DNA from: Cricetomys ansorgei
Taxonomy: Eukaryota > Chordata > Mammalia > Rodentia > Nesomyidae
Direction: 5' to 3'
Length of the DNA: 64,000 nt
Assembly: GCA_026225945.1 (NCBI GenBank)
Contig: JAMJFZ010000881.1
Coordinates: forward strand, 38,501-102,500
Of the stretch, positions 20,101 to 33,000 are shown piece by piece. The translations under genes and the position numbers were made by a program. The notes beneath the pieces were generated by a model. It had not been told where the DNA came from. It saw only the letters and a list, made by a program, of their open reading frames with translations, and did not search any database. Numbering within the stretch: position 1 is the stretch's first letter; each line of letters starts with the position of its first letter.

Positions 20101-22747
20101 CATTGAGAGAGCAACAAAACATGCACCAAGAGGAGGTGTGTCTGTCTCCCCACCACACTGGACTCAGGGGAAAGCTACCAGCGATTCGATTGGTCTTTCT
20201 GGTGAAACCCTGAAAACCGAGAAGACTGAGAGCCAAGGAGCCGTCCATAGAAACCCAAGTGTTCCTCTTTCATTCAGCAGCAGTGCATATTCTGTCTAGA
20301 AAGCACACCGAAGGAGACGAGGGAAGAAAGGAAACATGGAGGAGAGGCTGTGGTTCCCCTGGAGAGGGCTGGGGTGTTTCCAGATCTGAATCACTAGGAC
20401 AGGCCCCTGCGGGCTCTGCTGAGTGATCCCTCCCTCTGCCCTCCCTGGCGTGGAGGCACACAAGCTCACAGAAGAACGGAGTGTCTGAGATGTCTGAGAC
20501 AGAGTCCGCAGCTTCTCTGGGGTCTGTGAACCAGGCAGAGGCATAGTGAGAGACAAAACAGGATGGAAATATAACAATGTTCTGGCAAAGCTTTCACAAG
20601 CAAAGAGAAAATAAAATCAAAACACTTTATTTCCAGGCACCATGCTCTTTCCTACCCAAAAGGTTCCTATGCTTTTGTTGTTGTTTCTGCTAATAAATCG
20701 GGTTTACAACAGCCTACAAAAACCCCGAGATGGTGAATTTCTTTTCAGACCACACACTAGTGAAGCCGTTTGCCGACTCCTCTAATCAGTTTCTGAAGGC
20801 AGCTTCTCTCACCCAAGGGTCTCAATTTCAGCCGAGCTCTGGACTCCGCGGGAGTATACTGGTGCCTGGGCCCGCCCTCCACGCAGTCTGACATGTAGTG
20901 GGCTCTGTGCAGTTGCACGTGGCAATGGATTTTTAATGATTGTAATACATGCTTGTCATAGATGTGCTTTGGCGTCAGCCTGATTGGATCTGGATCAACC
21001 AAGAGGCATGAACCGGGGACATATTTCCTGGAGGACTAACAGGGAGAGGAGGCTGTCTGCCAGAGTAGGCGAGGCCTCCCAGGAAGTCCAGAAATGAAGA
21101 GCTCTGAGAGAAAAGCAGTGCTGCCTTTGGGTGCCCACCTCCACTCTGTGCTGGTCAGGGCATCTGCCCTGCTGCTGCCTCTTCTGTAGCCACCATCCTT
21201 CTCCGACACAGCCCAGCTCCTCCGGCCTTCCAATGCGGACTGGAGATCAGCTGCCACTGCTGAACTATCCGACCCACATTGCATAAGCCCATCTAAAAAT
21301 CCCCTTTCATTCCATCAGCTCTGGCCTCCGGGGAATCCTGACTAATGCGCACTCCAAGCTGAGGTCAGCGGGAGACAGCCTCACACCAAGTGAGGTGTGA
21401 GATGCAGTACGGAGAAGGAGCCCATATGCCACAGGGTGAACCAGGGCAGACCCTGTTCCCTGATGCCCAATCTCACAGCCCAGTAGCCTCTGGGCCACAC
21501 AAATCAAAACTAAATGAAGAGCTGGGGAAATGTTGGAAGGTAATGGGAAGACAAACGGAAGGCTCACTGAACTGTGGAACCTCCAAGGGAGGGCGTCCCT
21601 CACAGGGTCTCCCCACAGTTCTCCAGCACTCCCAGCCTTCCTGTGGCAAGCTCCTCCCCACAGGCTTGCTTTTTAGAATGTCAGCAGCAATCTCTACCTG
21701 GTCCAGGGAAACACCCATTTCGTCTCCCGGATCCTCCCCACCCCCACCTATATACCATGTTCCAAATCTGAGTCCCACTGTCATGAGAGACACGTGTGAA
21801 AGGCAGGTGGGTGGATGCCCCTAGCTTCTATGTCTCTGCACTTGCTAGGTGGAGAAAAGGGACTTGGTCCCACAAACAAGGGGCACCCTAGATATACAAT
21901 GGTCCCAACACTGAAGGCACAAAACATGAAAAGGACTGTGGCATACAAACACAGTACTCTGGAAATCCTAGCTGCCCCACTGGCCCCCGACTTATAACTC
22001 TGGACTGAATCCATAGTAAATAAATAAATAAATGGAATTGGCTCTCTTTATCCACCCCACAAAGCATCTATCCTAATCCTGGAAGCATTAGGAGTCACCA
22101 CCTAGCTCAGAACAATGTCTTCCTCATTGTCCTGCCAGCAGGAAGTCCATGGTGTGGTTCACCTGTGAAATGTCCTCAATGGGATGTCACCTGTTGAAAG
22201 CTTGCTTTCCCAGGGTGGGTTGGGGAACTTCTAGAAGCCTGAGGATGTGATACCTAGCAGGAGGAGGTAGGTAAGTGGGACTACATCCTCCCCCTGGCTG
22301 CCTCCCTTGTTCTTGCTCTGTTTCCTGTCTTTCATGAGATGAGCAGCCTTCGTCACTGGGACCTGCTTCCCTCCTTGATTCTATGCCTCACCAAGGACCT
22401 AGACCCCCTGCAGCCAACACTGCTACCTGGGATCTGTACCTAGAGTGAAGACTAAGCTCTCTTCCTGTCTGTTGTTTATACCAGGTATTTTGCCACGGTG
22501 ACACGGAAGTCTGGCCAATGCAGAGCATCTGAATCATGGACGAGCTTTATCAGCTCTCCTGCTGCCTTCGTCCCCCTCTCCTCAGCTGGTGCCTGGTTAT
22601 ATCTTCTGTCCAAGCAGGTGCTACTTCCGCTGACACATATCCTGCCTTGTTCTTCCCTTGGTAGCTTGAACATCTTACAAACTCCCGTGGCACCTGTGTT
22701 CACTTGTCCATGGAAGCAAACTCTTATGGTTGCAAATATCTGCTTTG
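20101..22747. other. Long unique block, no gene recognised
   Basis: About 2.6 kb are without a clear dispersed repeat. A short (AAAT)n tract sits at 22016-22034. Open frames up to 144 codons (21390-21824, plus strand) have no recognisable domain and overlap minus-strand frames. Confidence 0.45.
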
Positions 22748-23070
22748 CATTAGTTACCGTGATAAAACACCATGACAAGGGAACTTACAGAAGGAAGGTC
22801 TGATTTGAGCTCAGAGATCCAGAAGGATGAGTCCATCACGACAGGGAATTGTAGCAGTAAACGCCAGACATGGCGGTGGGAACGGCTGAGAGCTCACACC
22901 TCAAACCTTGCGCACATTGGGAAGGGTATGAGGCTTTAAAACCTCAGCACCTTCCTCCAGTGACACACTTCCTCCAACAAGACCACACTTTCTAACCCTT
23001 CCCAAGCAGCACCACCTGGAGACCAAGTATTCAAATGCCAGAGCCTACCGGGTCATTCTCAAACCACCAT
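22748..23070 (-). mobile_element. MT-type MaLR LTR, antisense
   Basis: It opens with ttaccgtgataaaacaccat, contains ggctgagagctcacacctca, cagcaccttcctccagtgac, acacttcctccaacaagacc and acaccacctggagaccaag-like pieces, and closes with ggtcattctcaaaccacc. This is the reverse complement of the MT LTR order. It is a solo LTR without internal sequence. Confidence 0.8.
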
Positions 23071-23484
23071 CCCGCCTCACGAGGCTGGTTTGGACCTCCT
23101 TAAACGTAGATGACAGTGTCTGCTACTGAGGACACACAGCATGATGGAGTGTTAACACTGCTGGTGGCCACGAAAACGTGCACACGTGATAACAGAGTAT
23201 GCCCATGTGTTGACATAGAAGGTATTGGTAAGAATGGGCACAGTTGTATCATTTGTAGCACCCTTCCTTGGAAACTAGAAGCTTAAAATGTATTCAGGAA
23301 CCTCTGTTCTTAAGATGGGAGGCCACACAACAATAAAAAGGGAAGATATGAACTTTACAAATGAAATCCTGAGAGAAAAAGTCATGTCATAGAAGACTAC
23401 TTGAAGCATGTCATAATTCATATACAATTTTAAAACACATACTAAAACGATAGCTTTGGGGACACACCCCCACATCATGAGCTC
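23071..23484. other. Unique spacer between antisense LTRs
   Basis: Nothing is recognised. Confidence 0.4.
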
Positions 23485-23640
23485 TGTTGGTTTGTGGGGG
23501 CTACTGCAACCGGGTCTCACAGCTGGGTGACTTATGCAACAGAAACTGATTATCTCATAGCACGATTAGTTCTCCCTGAGGCTGCAAGGACAAGGGGCTG
23601 CGGAAACTGAGGGCCAGACAGGGAAACGGACTGTGGTGAG
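23485..23640 (-). mobile_element. Old MaLR-like LTR fragment, antisense
   Basis: tctcacagctgggtgactta, tgcaacagaaactgattatc and ctgaggctgcaaggacaagg resemble the reverse complement of an old MaLR (MST/MLT-like) LTR, in which 'ggtggcttaaacaacagaaa' is typical. Confidence 0.45.
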
Positions 23641-23764
23641 TGGTCACCCTGGCTCAAGTACTCAGACCTTCGATTACCACCTCTCCTCTCCCGATATGTC
23701 GGAGGAAGATGGGGGAGCCTGGAAATTCAAAGAGCAATCGCTCCTGAATCCTCATGGTTAGGTA

Positions 23765-24120
23765 CTAAGTTCTGTTCTCATCACTGTAACAAAATGTCTG
23801 ACAGAGACAATGGAAGGGAAGAATGTTTTGTTTGGGCTTATGGCTTCAGAGGGATTCAATCCCTCATGCCAAGGAAAGTAGGATGGAGTGTCTTCCACCA
23901 TAATAGCGTGAAGCAGAGGCTTGTTCGTGATACAGACCAGGAGACAGAGAGTGCAGGCTGGGACTGGGGGCTAGGGTAAGCTTCAAAGACCTGCCCTTGG
24001 TGCCCTGATTCCTCCAGATAAGCCCCACCTCCTAAAAGCCCTAGAGCCTTCAAAATAGCACCCTCAGCTGGGGACTGGTATTCAGAACATGAGTGGGGAT
24101 ATTCCAGATTCAAACCATAC
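23765..24120 (-). mobile_element. MaLR LTR, antisense
   Basis: tctcatcactgtaacaaaat, a tttgggcttatggcttcaga-like segment, gataagccccacctcctaaa, a ctggggactggtattcagaa-like segment and attccagattcaaaccata follow the reversed MT/ORR1-type layout. Confidence 0.7.
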
Positions 24121-24671
24121 AAGGTCCTGAGTTAGCTGAGCAGAAAGAAATACTCAGATGTTTACAGCCTTCAATATCTTATAGGAAAAAATCAATATTT
24201 GAAGAATTTAAGTGTGGACACATAGCGGTTTATAACTACTAGAACCGTCATCAAAGGGATTGGCCCAGGTGCGGTGGGCAGCCCTGAATGATTGCAGTGA
24301 CTGCATATTCTTTGTGACCAAAGTATATAAATAATAAACTGGAAGGATCTAGGAAAAACGGGGTGTGGTATGGCACATCGCTAGGGTGAGGGCGTCTAAT
24401 CAGCCTGCCTAATCCACAGGGATCTCCTCTGTTCAGGAATTGTCGCCTGGTCCTTAGAAGTGGCTCTTCTCATCAGATGCATGCCAGATGTCCCACAGAT
24501 GTCACTGATGCTGATTAGATGAGGAGCAGGCATTGCCGAGGCTTGACATCACGGTACAGACAAGGAACAGGGACTGCGAAGAACCCGGCTCTTCAGCTCA
24601 GTGGTTCTGCAAGATCTGAATTTCAGTGCTATGGGTAAGCACATTGCATTTCTTGGATAAGTCGAAATCTA
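24121..24671. other. Unique sequence, nothing recognised
   Basis: No gene or family is identified. It ends at the GATA/GACA tract. Confidence 0.4.
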
Positions 24672-24869
24672 GACACAGAGGAGATAGACAGATATACATA
24701 AGAAGTAAAATAGATAAAGAGAGATGACGGATAAGTGATAGAGTCAGAGGTGATAGACAGACAGATAATACACAGATAGACAGATAGATAATAGATAGAT
24801 AGAGAGATAGATTGATAGATTGACAGATAGATAGAAGGGAGATAGACAGACAGACAGATAATACGTAGG

Positions 24870-24902
<33 letters not shown>

Positions 24903-24978
24903 AGTAGACAGACAGACAGACAGACAGACAGATAACATGTAGGTAGATAGACAGATAGATAGAAGAGAGATAGACAGA
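24672..24978 (+). repeat. (GATA)n/(GACA)n compound microsatellite
   Basis: About 300 bases of interspersed GATA and GACA units have short divergent spacers. Three AGATAATA(C/G)-type blocks suggest internal duplications (24757-24770, 24856-24868 and 24896-24906). Confidence 0.95.
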
Positions 24979-26837
24979 AAACACGACTGAATGAGGCAAT
25001 AAGAGTTGGCCAAAAGAAAGACAGCTCTTTCCAGGTGCTTGATCTAGGTCCTTCCTGAGAGCTACACTGAGTTCATATCCATGTGGGTGTTAGAAAAGGT
25101 CCCTGTATCCTCAAACATGCTTTGTCCTTGTATGAGGTCAAGTTAGATCCTGTATGTGCAACCACAGGGACCTGACTAACATAGCTTAGCAGACGGCAGG
25201 AGCAAAGCACAAAAGAGAAAGGGACGGATTTCGCGGTAACAGGTGGCAGGGAGGGTGCGCCCAGCCCGGCTCCCCAGCCTCTCCCACACGCTTACCTCTA
25301 CATCCCACTCAGCAGACACAGTTCCAGTTTTCTCTTTCTTTTTTCCGACACAGAATGAGACACAAATGAAAGAAACAAAACATTCTAAATTATTAGTCTC
25401 TGCCAAATGGAGCTGGACGGCCTCCAGCTTCCCACTCAGCCACCTTCGAGCAGCTGTCCCCAAGAGCGAGTGGGAACTGCTAAGCCAGTAAGAATTCTGC
25501 TTTGGGAGCGAACACAAGCTGCTCCTGGAGACAGGACGATGGTGGGACATCGAAGCAGTCAAGGGCGTAGAAAGGGGTTTTTGTGGCAAAGTTAAAGAGG
25601 CAGAAGAGAGGCCAGTGTGGGAGCAGAGCCACCCAAAACCTTCTTTAATCTCAGGCAGACTGAATTACCATTAAAGGAGTTGATACAATTTACAGCTAAG
25701 AAAGAGGAAAATACAAATTCCTCCATTGGCGTGTCTCCATGACTACCAGGTGTCCCATGCTGACAACAGCTCTCCATTAAGTAGAGAGCACCATTCGGAA
25801 TTTCATTGATCCTGCCCAGGGCCCAACTCTAGCTATGTCTTCTCTAGCCTGATGCGTGGTTTTGAGTTAGCTGTAAACATGCTTTGGATTACACCTGAGT
25901 TGGGCAGACTGCTAAGTTGATCAGAATTGGAACTGTACCCTGGGAACAACCTCGTAACTGTTGAGCCCAGAGGGAGGCATTTCATGTGAAAGACATGAAA
26001 TCCTTCTCCTCAAGAGGGAGAAAACTGAAAAGCTACTTTTCCACCCCAAAATTCAGAAGAGAATCTCCCCTACTACAGAATGACTAGCACAGTGACACGA
26101 AGAAAGGGGCAAGCGTACCCAAACTGAACAGAGAGCTTCAACTCCCAGCAAAGCAGGACTGGAGGTCACCCACTCTCTACAGTGCAACCCAGAGGTGCAC
26201 CCTTCCTCACTGCTCATGGGCATACCAGCATCACAGCATCGTCACTTCAGTTAGAAGACCTGGGATCACTGGGTGAGCTCACTCCTGTCTAGTATACATG
26301 GGACTTGAGGCTCAACAGCCTGCAGCACACATCGAAGGAGCTTAAACCCTGTAAAGGGCTTGAAATAGAGGAGGGCTATTTGCAGCAGCCCGATTCTGAG
26401 TTCTGATGGACAGCCACGAAGGATAGGTGGCTGCGTTCAATCAGGAAAAGGGGCCCCCACACAAGCACAAAGGACAACAGAGAGGGCTACCATGGCGTTG
26501 CAGCCAAGATGAGAGGCAGTAATTCCAAGAGCAGTACTCTGCTTGTTTGCCCCGGCTCCCGTGAGCCCATCCATGGCAGGGCTATGAGCAGGGTTCCGTT
26601 GCTGTCTTCTTCACTCCACCTGAGGTTCTCCTGGTGAGGACTCAACCCAACTCTTTCTCTAAGCTAAGTTCCCGCTTCCCTTTCCACCTCCTCCAGGTCT
26701 CAGTGAGCCCCATTTCAATCCCGTGGGAGCAGGGGCCCCCTTCCACTGTAGTCCTGTCATGGTCTTTGCATCCTCCTACGTATCTGTGGCTCTTCCTTGA
26801 GACTACCAATAATTTCACGCCATCTTTCTCTGCAGTA
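24979..26837. other. Long unique block, no gene recognised
   Basis: No repeat family is clear, and open frames up to 137 codons lack recognisable features. Confidence 0.45.
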
Positions 26838-26936
26838 GATTGAGCACATGGCCATTTGTGTGCTAGGCAGGTACCCCACCACTGAGCCACACCCCAGAAT
26901 ACTTCTCTTTAATAATCTCTCTTTATTAAAAAAAAA
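26838..26936 (-). mobile_element. ID/B4-like SINE fragment, antisense
   Basis: gtgtgctaggcaggtacccc and accactgagccacaccccag are the reverse complement of the ID/B4 head ('gtggctcagtggtggggtac', 'ctgcctagcac'). An A run is at 26928-26941. Confidence 0.6.
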
Positions 26937-26941
26937 AAAAA

Positions 26942-27734
26942 CTTTCCTTCCCAGTTGCATCTCTGCTGTGGACTTGCCTCTTCGGGAGGCGAGATCCTGG
27001 CCTTTCTTCCCCTCCACCACTCCCCTGCAGCAGTTCTGACTCTGACTCAGCAAGGAGGCTTCCAGAGGTCTGAAGAACATTCAGTCATTTCGAGGGAGGG
27101 CTGAAGGAGAAAGGGCCCATTCCCGCCATTATCTCCACATCATCATAACAGGAATCAGGAGACCAGCATTTTGCAAAATCTTTTTTGAACAATATTATTT
27201 CTAAGGATTAAACCTCGAAGGAATTCAAAGCCAGCCATAAACAGGGAAGTTAAAAGGCTTGTTAAGTCTCTGCTGATCTTTCATAATCACGATCTGAAGT
27301 CCCTGAGTCTGAGCTTGCGAGGAAGCTTCTGATGTATAAGGAGGCACAGGAGGGAATCTCAGAATATGCAAACTTCTGGTCACGCGATGGGCTCCAGTTT
27401 CTGTTTATCAGATTTTCTACCCTGGTGATCTGACTTAGCAAGCATGGGAACTGCAAGGATACGCCAATCTTTCAAGCTGAAATCAAGGCTGGGATTTAGG
27501 ACACCACATCTTCCTGCCTTCATGGGCCCCTTTAAGTGCCCCATGGGATGTCTGAGAACGGAAGCCCTCCAGTATCAGTGGATGGAAGACCGCAAGGGAA
27601 AAGAAGGAGAGGAGGGGTGGGGCATAACCTCCCAACCCTGCTCTCCTTTAGCTCGGCTGCAGCTTCTCAGAAATACCCCATTGTGTACGTTTCTGAAGAT
27701 TCTATGTTTCCTTTATCTAAGTTCCAGCAGAACT
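26942..27734. other. Unique sequence, nothing recognised
   Basis: Mixed composition. No gene or clear repeat. Confidence 0.4.
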
Positions 27735-27965
27735 GAAGAGGTGGCTCTGTGGACAAAGCGCTTGCTGTAGGAGCACGAAGGCTCCGGTTAGAATCCCCAG
27801 ATCCCGCATAAAAACGGATGTGGATGCGCACACCCGCAATCTCAGCTGTCCTTCCGGGAGCTGACGCGGGGACAGACGAGCCTCCGAGAGCACCTGGCTT
27901 CTCGTGGTCATTGGTAACAAAAAGCAAAAGATCCTCCCTCAAAAATGTGGAAGACAAGACTGACA
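27735..27965 (+). mobile_element. B4-type SINE
   Basis: gaggtggctctgtggacaaa, gcgcttgctgtaggagcacg and agaatccccagatcccgcat form the head. gatgtggatgcgcacacccg, caatctcagctgtccttccg and gggagctgacgcggggac form the B1-like part. An A-rich end is present. Confidence 0.75.
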
Positions 27966-28517
27966 CTCAGGCCAAGAGACTTGCATCATTTGCACAACTG
28001 TGAGTTTATAACTGTCAAAATTAAATGTTTAGACTTTTTAATTAATAAAGCAGAGGTTTAGAGTCCAACTTCATTCACTTAACTATTTGAAAGAAGCCAA
28101 ACACTAAATTGATCACAAGGGAAACACTGAAGCAGTCCCATGCCGTCGCAAGAGTGGCTCCAGGCTGCGCCTGCACCGCGGTTTGACATGCGAGTCCTGA
28201 TTTTTTTATACCACTATCATTAGACCCCTAGACATTTGACCATACCTTCGTAAGAGAGCAAGGGCACGCCCAAAGGAGATGCATCAACACCACTAGCTAG
28301 CAAGGATGCCCATGCGGTTAGAGTGCAGACAGACCGTGAACGTCAGGCAGCACACGTAAGAGACATTGCTGTGTTTCTTTGGGGAATCGCAATAAAGGTT
28401 TTCAAAGAACATCCACGGAATACAAAATCACCCAGCAAGGTTTATTAAGGCCATGTAGGATCTTAGGCTCCCATACTGGGAGAGAGGAGACCTGTCCCAG
28501 CATGTAAATGTGTCACC
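27966..28517. other. Unique sequence, nothing recognised
   Basis: Includes an AT-rich start and mixed sequence. No gene. Confidence 0.4.
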
Positions 28518-28880
28518 GTGTTAGTCCATCTTCCAATGTTGAACAACATGCCTGAGTCTAGGTAAGGTATGAAGGGACGATGTTTATTTAGCTCACAACT
28601 TTAGAGCTTGGTAGTCTAAGACTTAGACAGCCCCACTGGCTCTGCCTCTGTGAGTGGCTTGTGGTGGACAGCATCAGAATGAGAGCATGTGTGGGAAGAG
28701 TCGCGTGGTATAACAGGAAGCCGTAGAAAGGGGACAGGCCTGTCTTGCTTTCTTAAAACAACTTCTCCAGAGGAAACTGAGGTCTCACTAGAACTGTCAG
28801 TCCGTCCATGAGGAGTCCCCAGAGACTAGCCACCCTGCATTGAACTGTGCCTCTTCAACATTCTAGCACCTTCCATAACC
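28518..28880 (-). mobile_element. MaLR LTR (MST/ORR1-like), antisense
   Basis: tgcctgagtctaggtaaggt, tgtttatttagctcacaact, ttagagcttggtagtctaag and a later cctgtcttgctttcttaaaa match the reversed MaLR order known from mammals ('cctgaggctgggtaatttat', 'ttatttagctcacagttct'). Confidence 0.6.
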
Positions 28881-30709
28881 ACCTCACTGGTGGCGGAGCT
28901 TTGGACTGGAGAGACACTGAAGGTAAAGCTTCAGATTAAACAAGTCCTTGGGATGGCCGCCTCTGTGAGTGAACAATCTTGTCTCTGCCACCGGGACCAG
29001 CTGCAGCAAAGGGCGCTGATCTCTCCCTTCATCAGATGCAGCTTCCACGACGGGCATTTTAGAATGAAACTTGAAGAGAAAGAATGGACACATTAACATT
29101 CTCAACAGAACAACAGATTAGCTTCAAAGGGAGTTCTAAACAGGAGAGCTCTCTGTTCCACAGAATTCCCAGCACTTGATTCCTTCGGAGGTGGAGCTGG
29201 AGCGTATTCACTGTGACCCGGCATCTACTTAATAGTGATGGAATTGCCCTTTGTAAAGAATCATGAAACGTAAGTTCTGTGCGTTACTAGAGCCGTTGAG
29301 GGGGTATGAATACGTGGACAAAAGGAGCCGTGCAGTACTTAGACATTTGTCTGGACTCAATGTCATCCCGGCTTCTGAGACAAAATGAAGATAGTTTGTC
29401 AAGTTCAGACTCACCTGAAATAGCATTTCTGTCTAAGAAACACAATTTTTTCCACATGCGTGCCCATTCCTTTCTTTTCCAACTATTCCACTCAGACACT
29501 ACCTCGTAGGGAGCTACAGCTACAGAGAGTACTCTAACAGCTATGAAGAGTACTCTAGGCAGAAGTCTGTCTAGCTTCCAGAGGCATCCATCAGCCTGCT
29601 AGCTAACAGCCATCCCTTTCACGCGGCTGGTTCAGTGCTGGAACTGCCCCAAGGCTGGTGAGGCTGGGATTTGAAATCTCGGAGTCAGAGCCTCGTTCCT
29701 ACTCACTGTCCTCCCCTGATCCACTGACACAGTGGACCATGGAGCCTTTCATTCCATCAAGGGAGATGATCTTAAACAGTCGGTAATGGTTATTAAGAAG
29801 CCGATGTTCAGAGTGGGATGACAATAAGCCAAGGCGGGGACAGCGCTCCCCTCAGTCCGCTCCCTGCATCTAGCCGGTCACCAATGCCCTGCTTTCATGT
29901 TCCCCTTGTGTTTATCTCAGTGTTGTTTATCATTGGCTACGCCAAGCATGGAGACAGGACTCACAGCGTGCAGGATCCAGGCCATCTTCAGCACCATCCA
30001 AGTGGGAAATGATCCCTGGCTCGTGGTAAATAGCGAAACTGCATAGGATACCTAGAAATCACACATCAGCTTTCTGGCTGCTTCTTTGGGGCATTTAAAA
30101 TATTCTTGCTCTCAGTATTTAAATTTTGTTGCTTCTGATATTTCCCTGGAAAACAATTTGATTACTCTGAGAATTCAAAAGGATGGCGTGAATGGAGAAT
30201 TAAATAACTTTCTCATATTATGAAAGACCTTCCCGTGGGAAGTGCCTGCGAGAGCCAGTCTTCTGCTGTCTAATTAACACTGGCTCGCAATCAAGGCTAT
30301 TCTTTGGGTGGCCACTTCCTCCCTGAGCCTGCAACACAGCCCTTCTGACCCCTGCTTCATATTTCCGACTTCATACAATGAATCCTCCAAAATGTCTCCT
30401 CCCTTCGGGGAACGGAACTCTCCGCAGTCGCTCCCTCCCCTGCTGCTTTTCTCTGCAGTTTTCTTTTCATTCTTCAAGCTCTCTCTGGACGGAAGGTTCC
30501 TTTTCTAGCTTGCAAAGACCTCCTTCCACACTGGAAAGATTGGAGTTTGGTGCTCTGTAAAGTGCAGGAAGGCCCTGGGGCAGTGAAATGATTCAAGAGC
30601 ACTGCATGGAGAATTCTAATCCCTGCCTCTCTGTGAGCCTAGGATTATCCCCCAAAAGCACTTAGAGGGGCCTGTGGGGAACAGCAAGGCCCCGGCCGCA
30701 GGAAGCTAG
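28881..30709. other. Unique block with an AT-rich core
   Basis: No gene is recognised. The segment 30060-30300 is repeat-free and AT-rich, with TTAAAT and TTAATTA-type sites and a short hairpin (30247-30289). It is a candidate conserved noncoding element. A segment at 29650-29710 may be a weak antisense MIR relic. Confidence 0.4.
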
Positions 30710-30840
30710 ATTTCATGTTCAGTCCCAGAGCTATCACCTTCCATAGTGCGACCTGGAACAAGTTAGCGGAACCCTCAGTTTCCCATTCATGAGGTGGACT
30801 CTCTCCTTTTGAAGGTTTGGTGAGGTCAGACCAGTGAAGA
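30710..30840 (+). mobile_element. MIR SINE
   Basis: catagtgcgacctggaacaa, gttagcggaaccctcagttt and cccattcatgaggtggac follow the MIR core 'gtgaccttgggcaagttact' ... 'cctcagtttcctcatctgta'. Confidence 0.65.
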
Positions 30841-32364
30841 CTGCTGAAGTGTGGTTCTCTTCACAGGGGGAAAGGTCAAGGGCAGAGTATAGGGCCTGAA
30901 GCGGAGATGTAGAGGGAGACACGGTACCTTCGTAGAGGCAGGAAGTCCAGATATCGGAAACCATGAGGAATGTAGAACCAGAGGTAAGATGTTCAGGCAC
31001 GGGCTGCGGACGGAGGCTTCCTGGGGACAGCTGCCTTTGGGATCCCCAGTTGGACCCAAGCTCGGATGCTTCCTGATCGAATGACCTTTCTTTCCCTTGC
31101 AGTTAGGGAATTTATTCGGCTTTGAAAGGTCATTATGAAGATGAAGTTAGACTACAGCTGTCAAGGGCCTCACCCAGGGTGCAGCACAGCAGAGCCTTGA
31201 CAGCTGACAGCACTGTGTTACTCTTGGTGCCAAGGCAGACGTCAGTTTCACCTTTGGACCTGAGTCCTTCTGCCTGGGAATCGCTGTTGGAGAAGCTGTC
31301 GTGGCTCTGGAGAATGAGACACTGCGTTTAAGCACCCAGGGCAATGCACTTGCAAGCTAGAGGGAATTCACCATGCCTTCCTCTCCTGCCTGCTCTGATG
31401 AGCTCCAGGGCTGCCCTCCACTGTATGACAGCTGGCCTCCGTGAAGAAGGCTGCGGCCTGCCCCTCCACGAATTCTCCCTCTGTACTTCCACCCCTTGGG
31501 ACCTTCGCATTCTCAGAACTGGCCTATGCATCATGGTTGTTGGTGCCCTGGAAGGTTCCCAGAAAGGCGGGCCCCTCCAAAACACACTTGAGCACACAGC
31601 CAGCCAGAATCCCACACTTCCGCTGCTGGCGACTCTACTGTGGAATCCTGACACAGGCATTTGTTTGGATATTTCACAGTCAGTTATGTCAGAAAGGTCT
31701 TCTTGATGGAAACGCTCAGGTGTCTACATGGGGCTTGACACCAGAGCAAACGAGTTTACCAGGCCTCAGTGGGGACCAAGTCTTACTCGCAGCGTTTCAA
31801 GAAAGGGGCCAAGCCTAGAAGTGTCTGTCTGTCTCTCCTCTCTCTGTGTGCATCCATCTCTATATTTTCTGTGTCTCCTTTCTCTCCCCCTCCACCTGCC
31901 CTCCTCCCCTCTGTGTGTATTTTTAGTCACGTGGACAACTTCACCTGTTGTTTCCTTCTCCGTGCAGAGGGGCTGGAGTTCTGCTCAGCAACCCCCCTTC
32001 TTTCCCGACTCTCGGGCACCATTTTTATTGCATTTGCATTGCCTGTGCTGACACAGCACCGCCCCCTCCCCCTTCCCTCTTATATCAAATACTATGCAGG
32101 AAATTCATCCTGCTCAGTGTCAATGCCAGGTCCACTTTGGATATGCATTATTTTTGCTCAGGGTAGATTTAGCCTCGCTCTTTTCCATCATAGCCCCTCC
32201 CCCCCACCATGCACAGACTCCCTATTACCTGACTAGTAAGTCAAGAATCTGTCTTTTCTTCGTACCCTTTAGAGACACGTAGAAATATTAGATGTTGAAG
32301 GCTGGGTCTGTGAAGAGTGAATTAGTGCCCCAAAGCTAGGAGGAATGGAGGCTTATCTGATTCC

Positions 32365-32366
<2 letters not shown>
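30841..32366. other. Unique block, pyrimidine-rich in part
   Basis: No gene is recognised. 31815-31920 is C/T-rich (ctctcctctctc, ctccccctccacctgccctc). Open frames up to 155 codons here are proline/serine-rich because of that composition. Confidence 0.4.

Positions 32367-32397
<31 letters not shown>
32367..32397 (+). repeat. (TC)n microsatellite
   Basis: About 15 TC units. Confidence 0.9.
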
Positions 32398-32400
<3 letters not shown>

Positions 32401-32736
32401 TGAAATGTATCCCAGGTTTTTGAATTTGTAAAGCGAATGAATAATTTGGTGAGAAACAGATCTCTCAGATTTGCATAGCCCCAGCTTCTCTGTGGGCTGA
32501 ATTTTCAACGAAGAGCTGAGCTTCCTTCTGGCAGACGTGGAAACTCAGGTCCAAAAACAGAATGGGCCCACAGCGGAAGGACTCAGATCACAAGGACACA
32601 CCTGTGCCCGTGGTATGTTCAGTGAGTGTGTAGTCTCCTCCTTGTGAGTCCAAGCTGAGCGGAGAGACCAGTGTCTACCCTGTCATGGGACTGAGGAGCT
32701 CACATACAGTTTATGGTCACAACGGAGTGAATCCAG
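32398..32736. other. Unique sequence
   Basis: The region near 32525-32610 (acgtggaaactcaggtccaa) could be a weak antisense MIR relic. Otherwise nothing is recognised. Confidence 0.35.
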
Positions 32737-33000
32737 GCTGGGGAGACGGCTCAATGGGTAAAGCACTCGGAACGCAAACGTGAAGACAGGAATTCAGATC
32801 CCTAGAACACATGACAAGCTAGGCACACCCTGCAATCCCAGCATCCCTATGGTGAGATGGGAAGAGGAGACAGAGGAATCCCCAGACGCTGGCGGGGCAG
32901 CTCTCATGGTGACCTACACAGCGCTGTTCTCCGATACAAACCATGGATGAGAGTTCCCACACTTAACATGTGACTTGCGCATACACCGGACCAGTCCGCT
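32737..33000 (+). mobile_element. B4-type SINE
   Basis: ggctggggagacggctcaat, gggtaaagcactcgg and caggaattcagatccctaga form the head. gctaggcacaccctgcaatc, ccagcatccctatggtgaga and agaggaatccccagacgctg form the B1-like body. Confidence 0.75.

Noticed and set aside
24672..24978. GATA-factor enhancer cluster
   Set aside because: GATA sites here are a simple-repeat by-product. There is no evidence of regulatory spacing.
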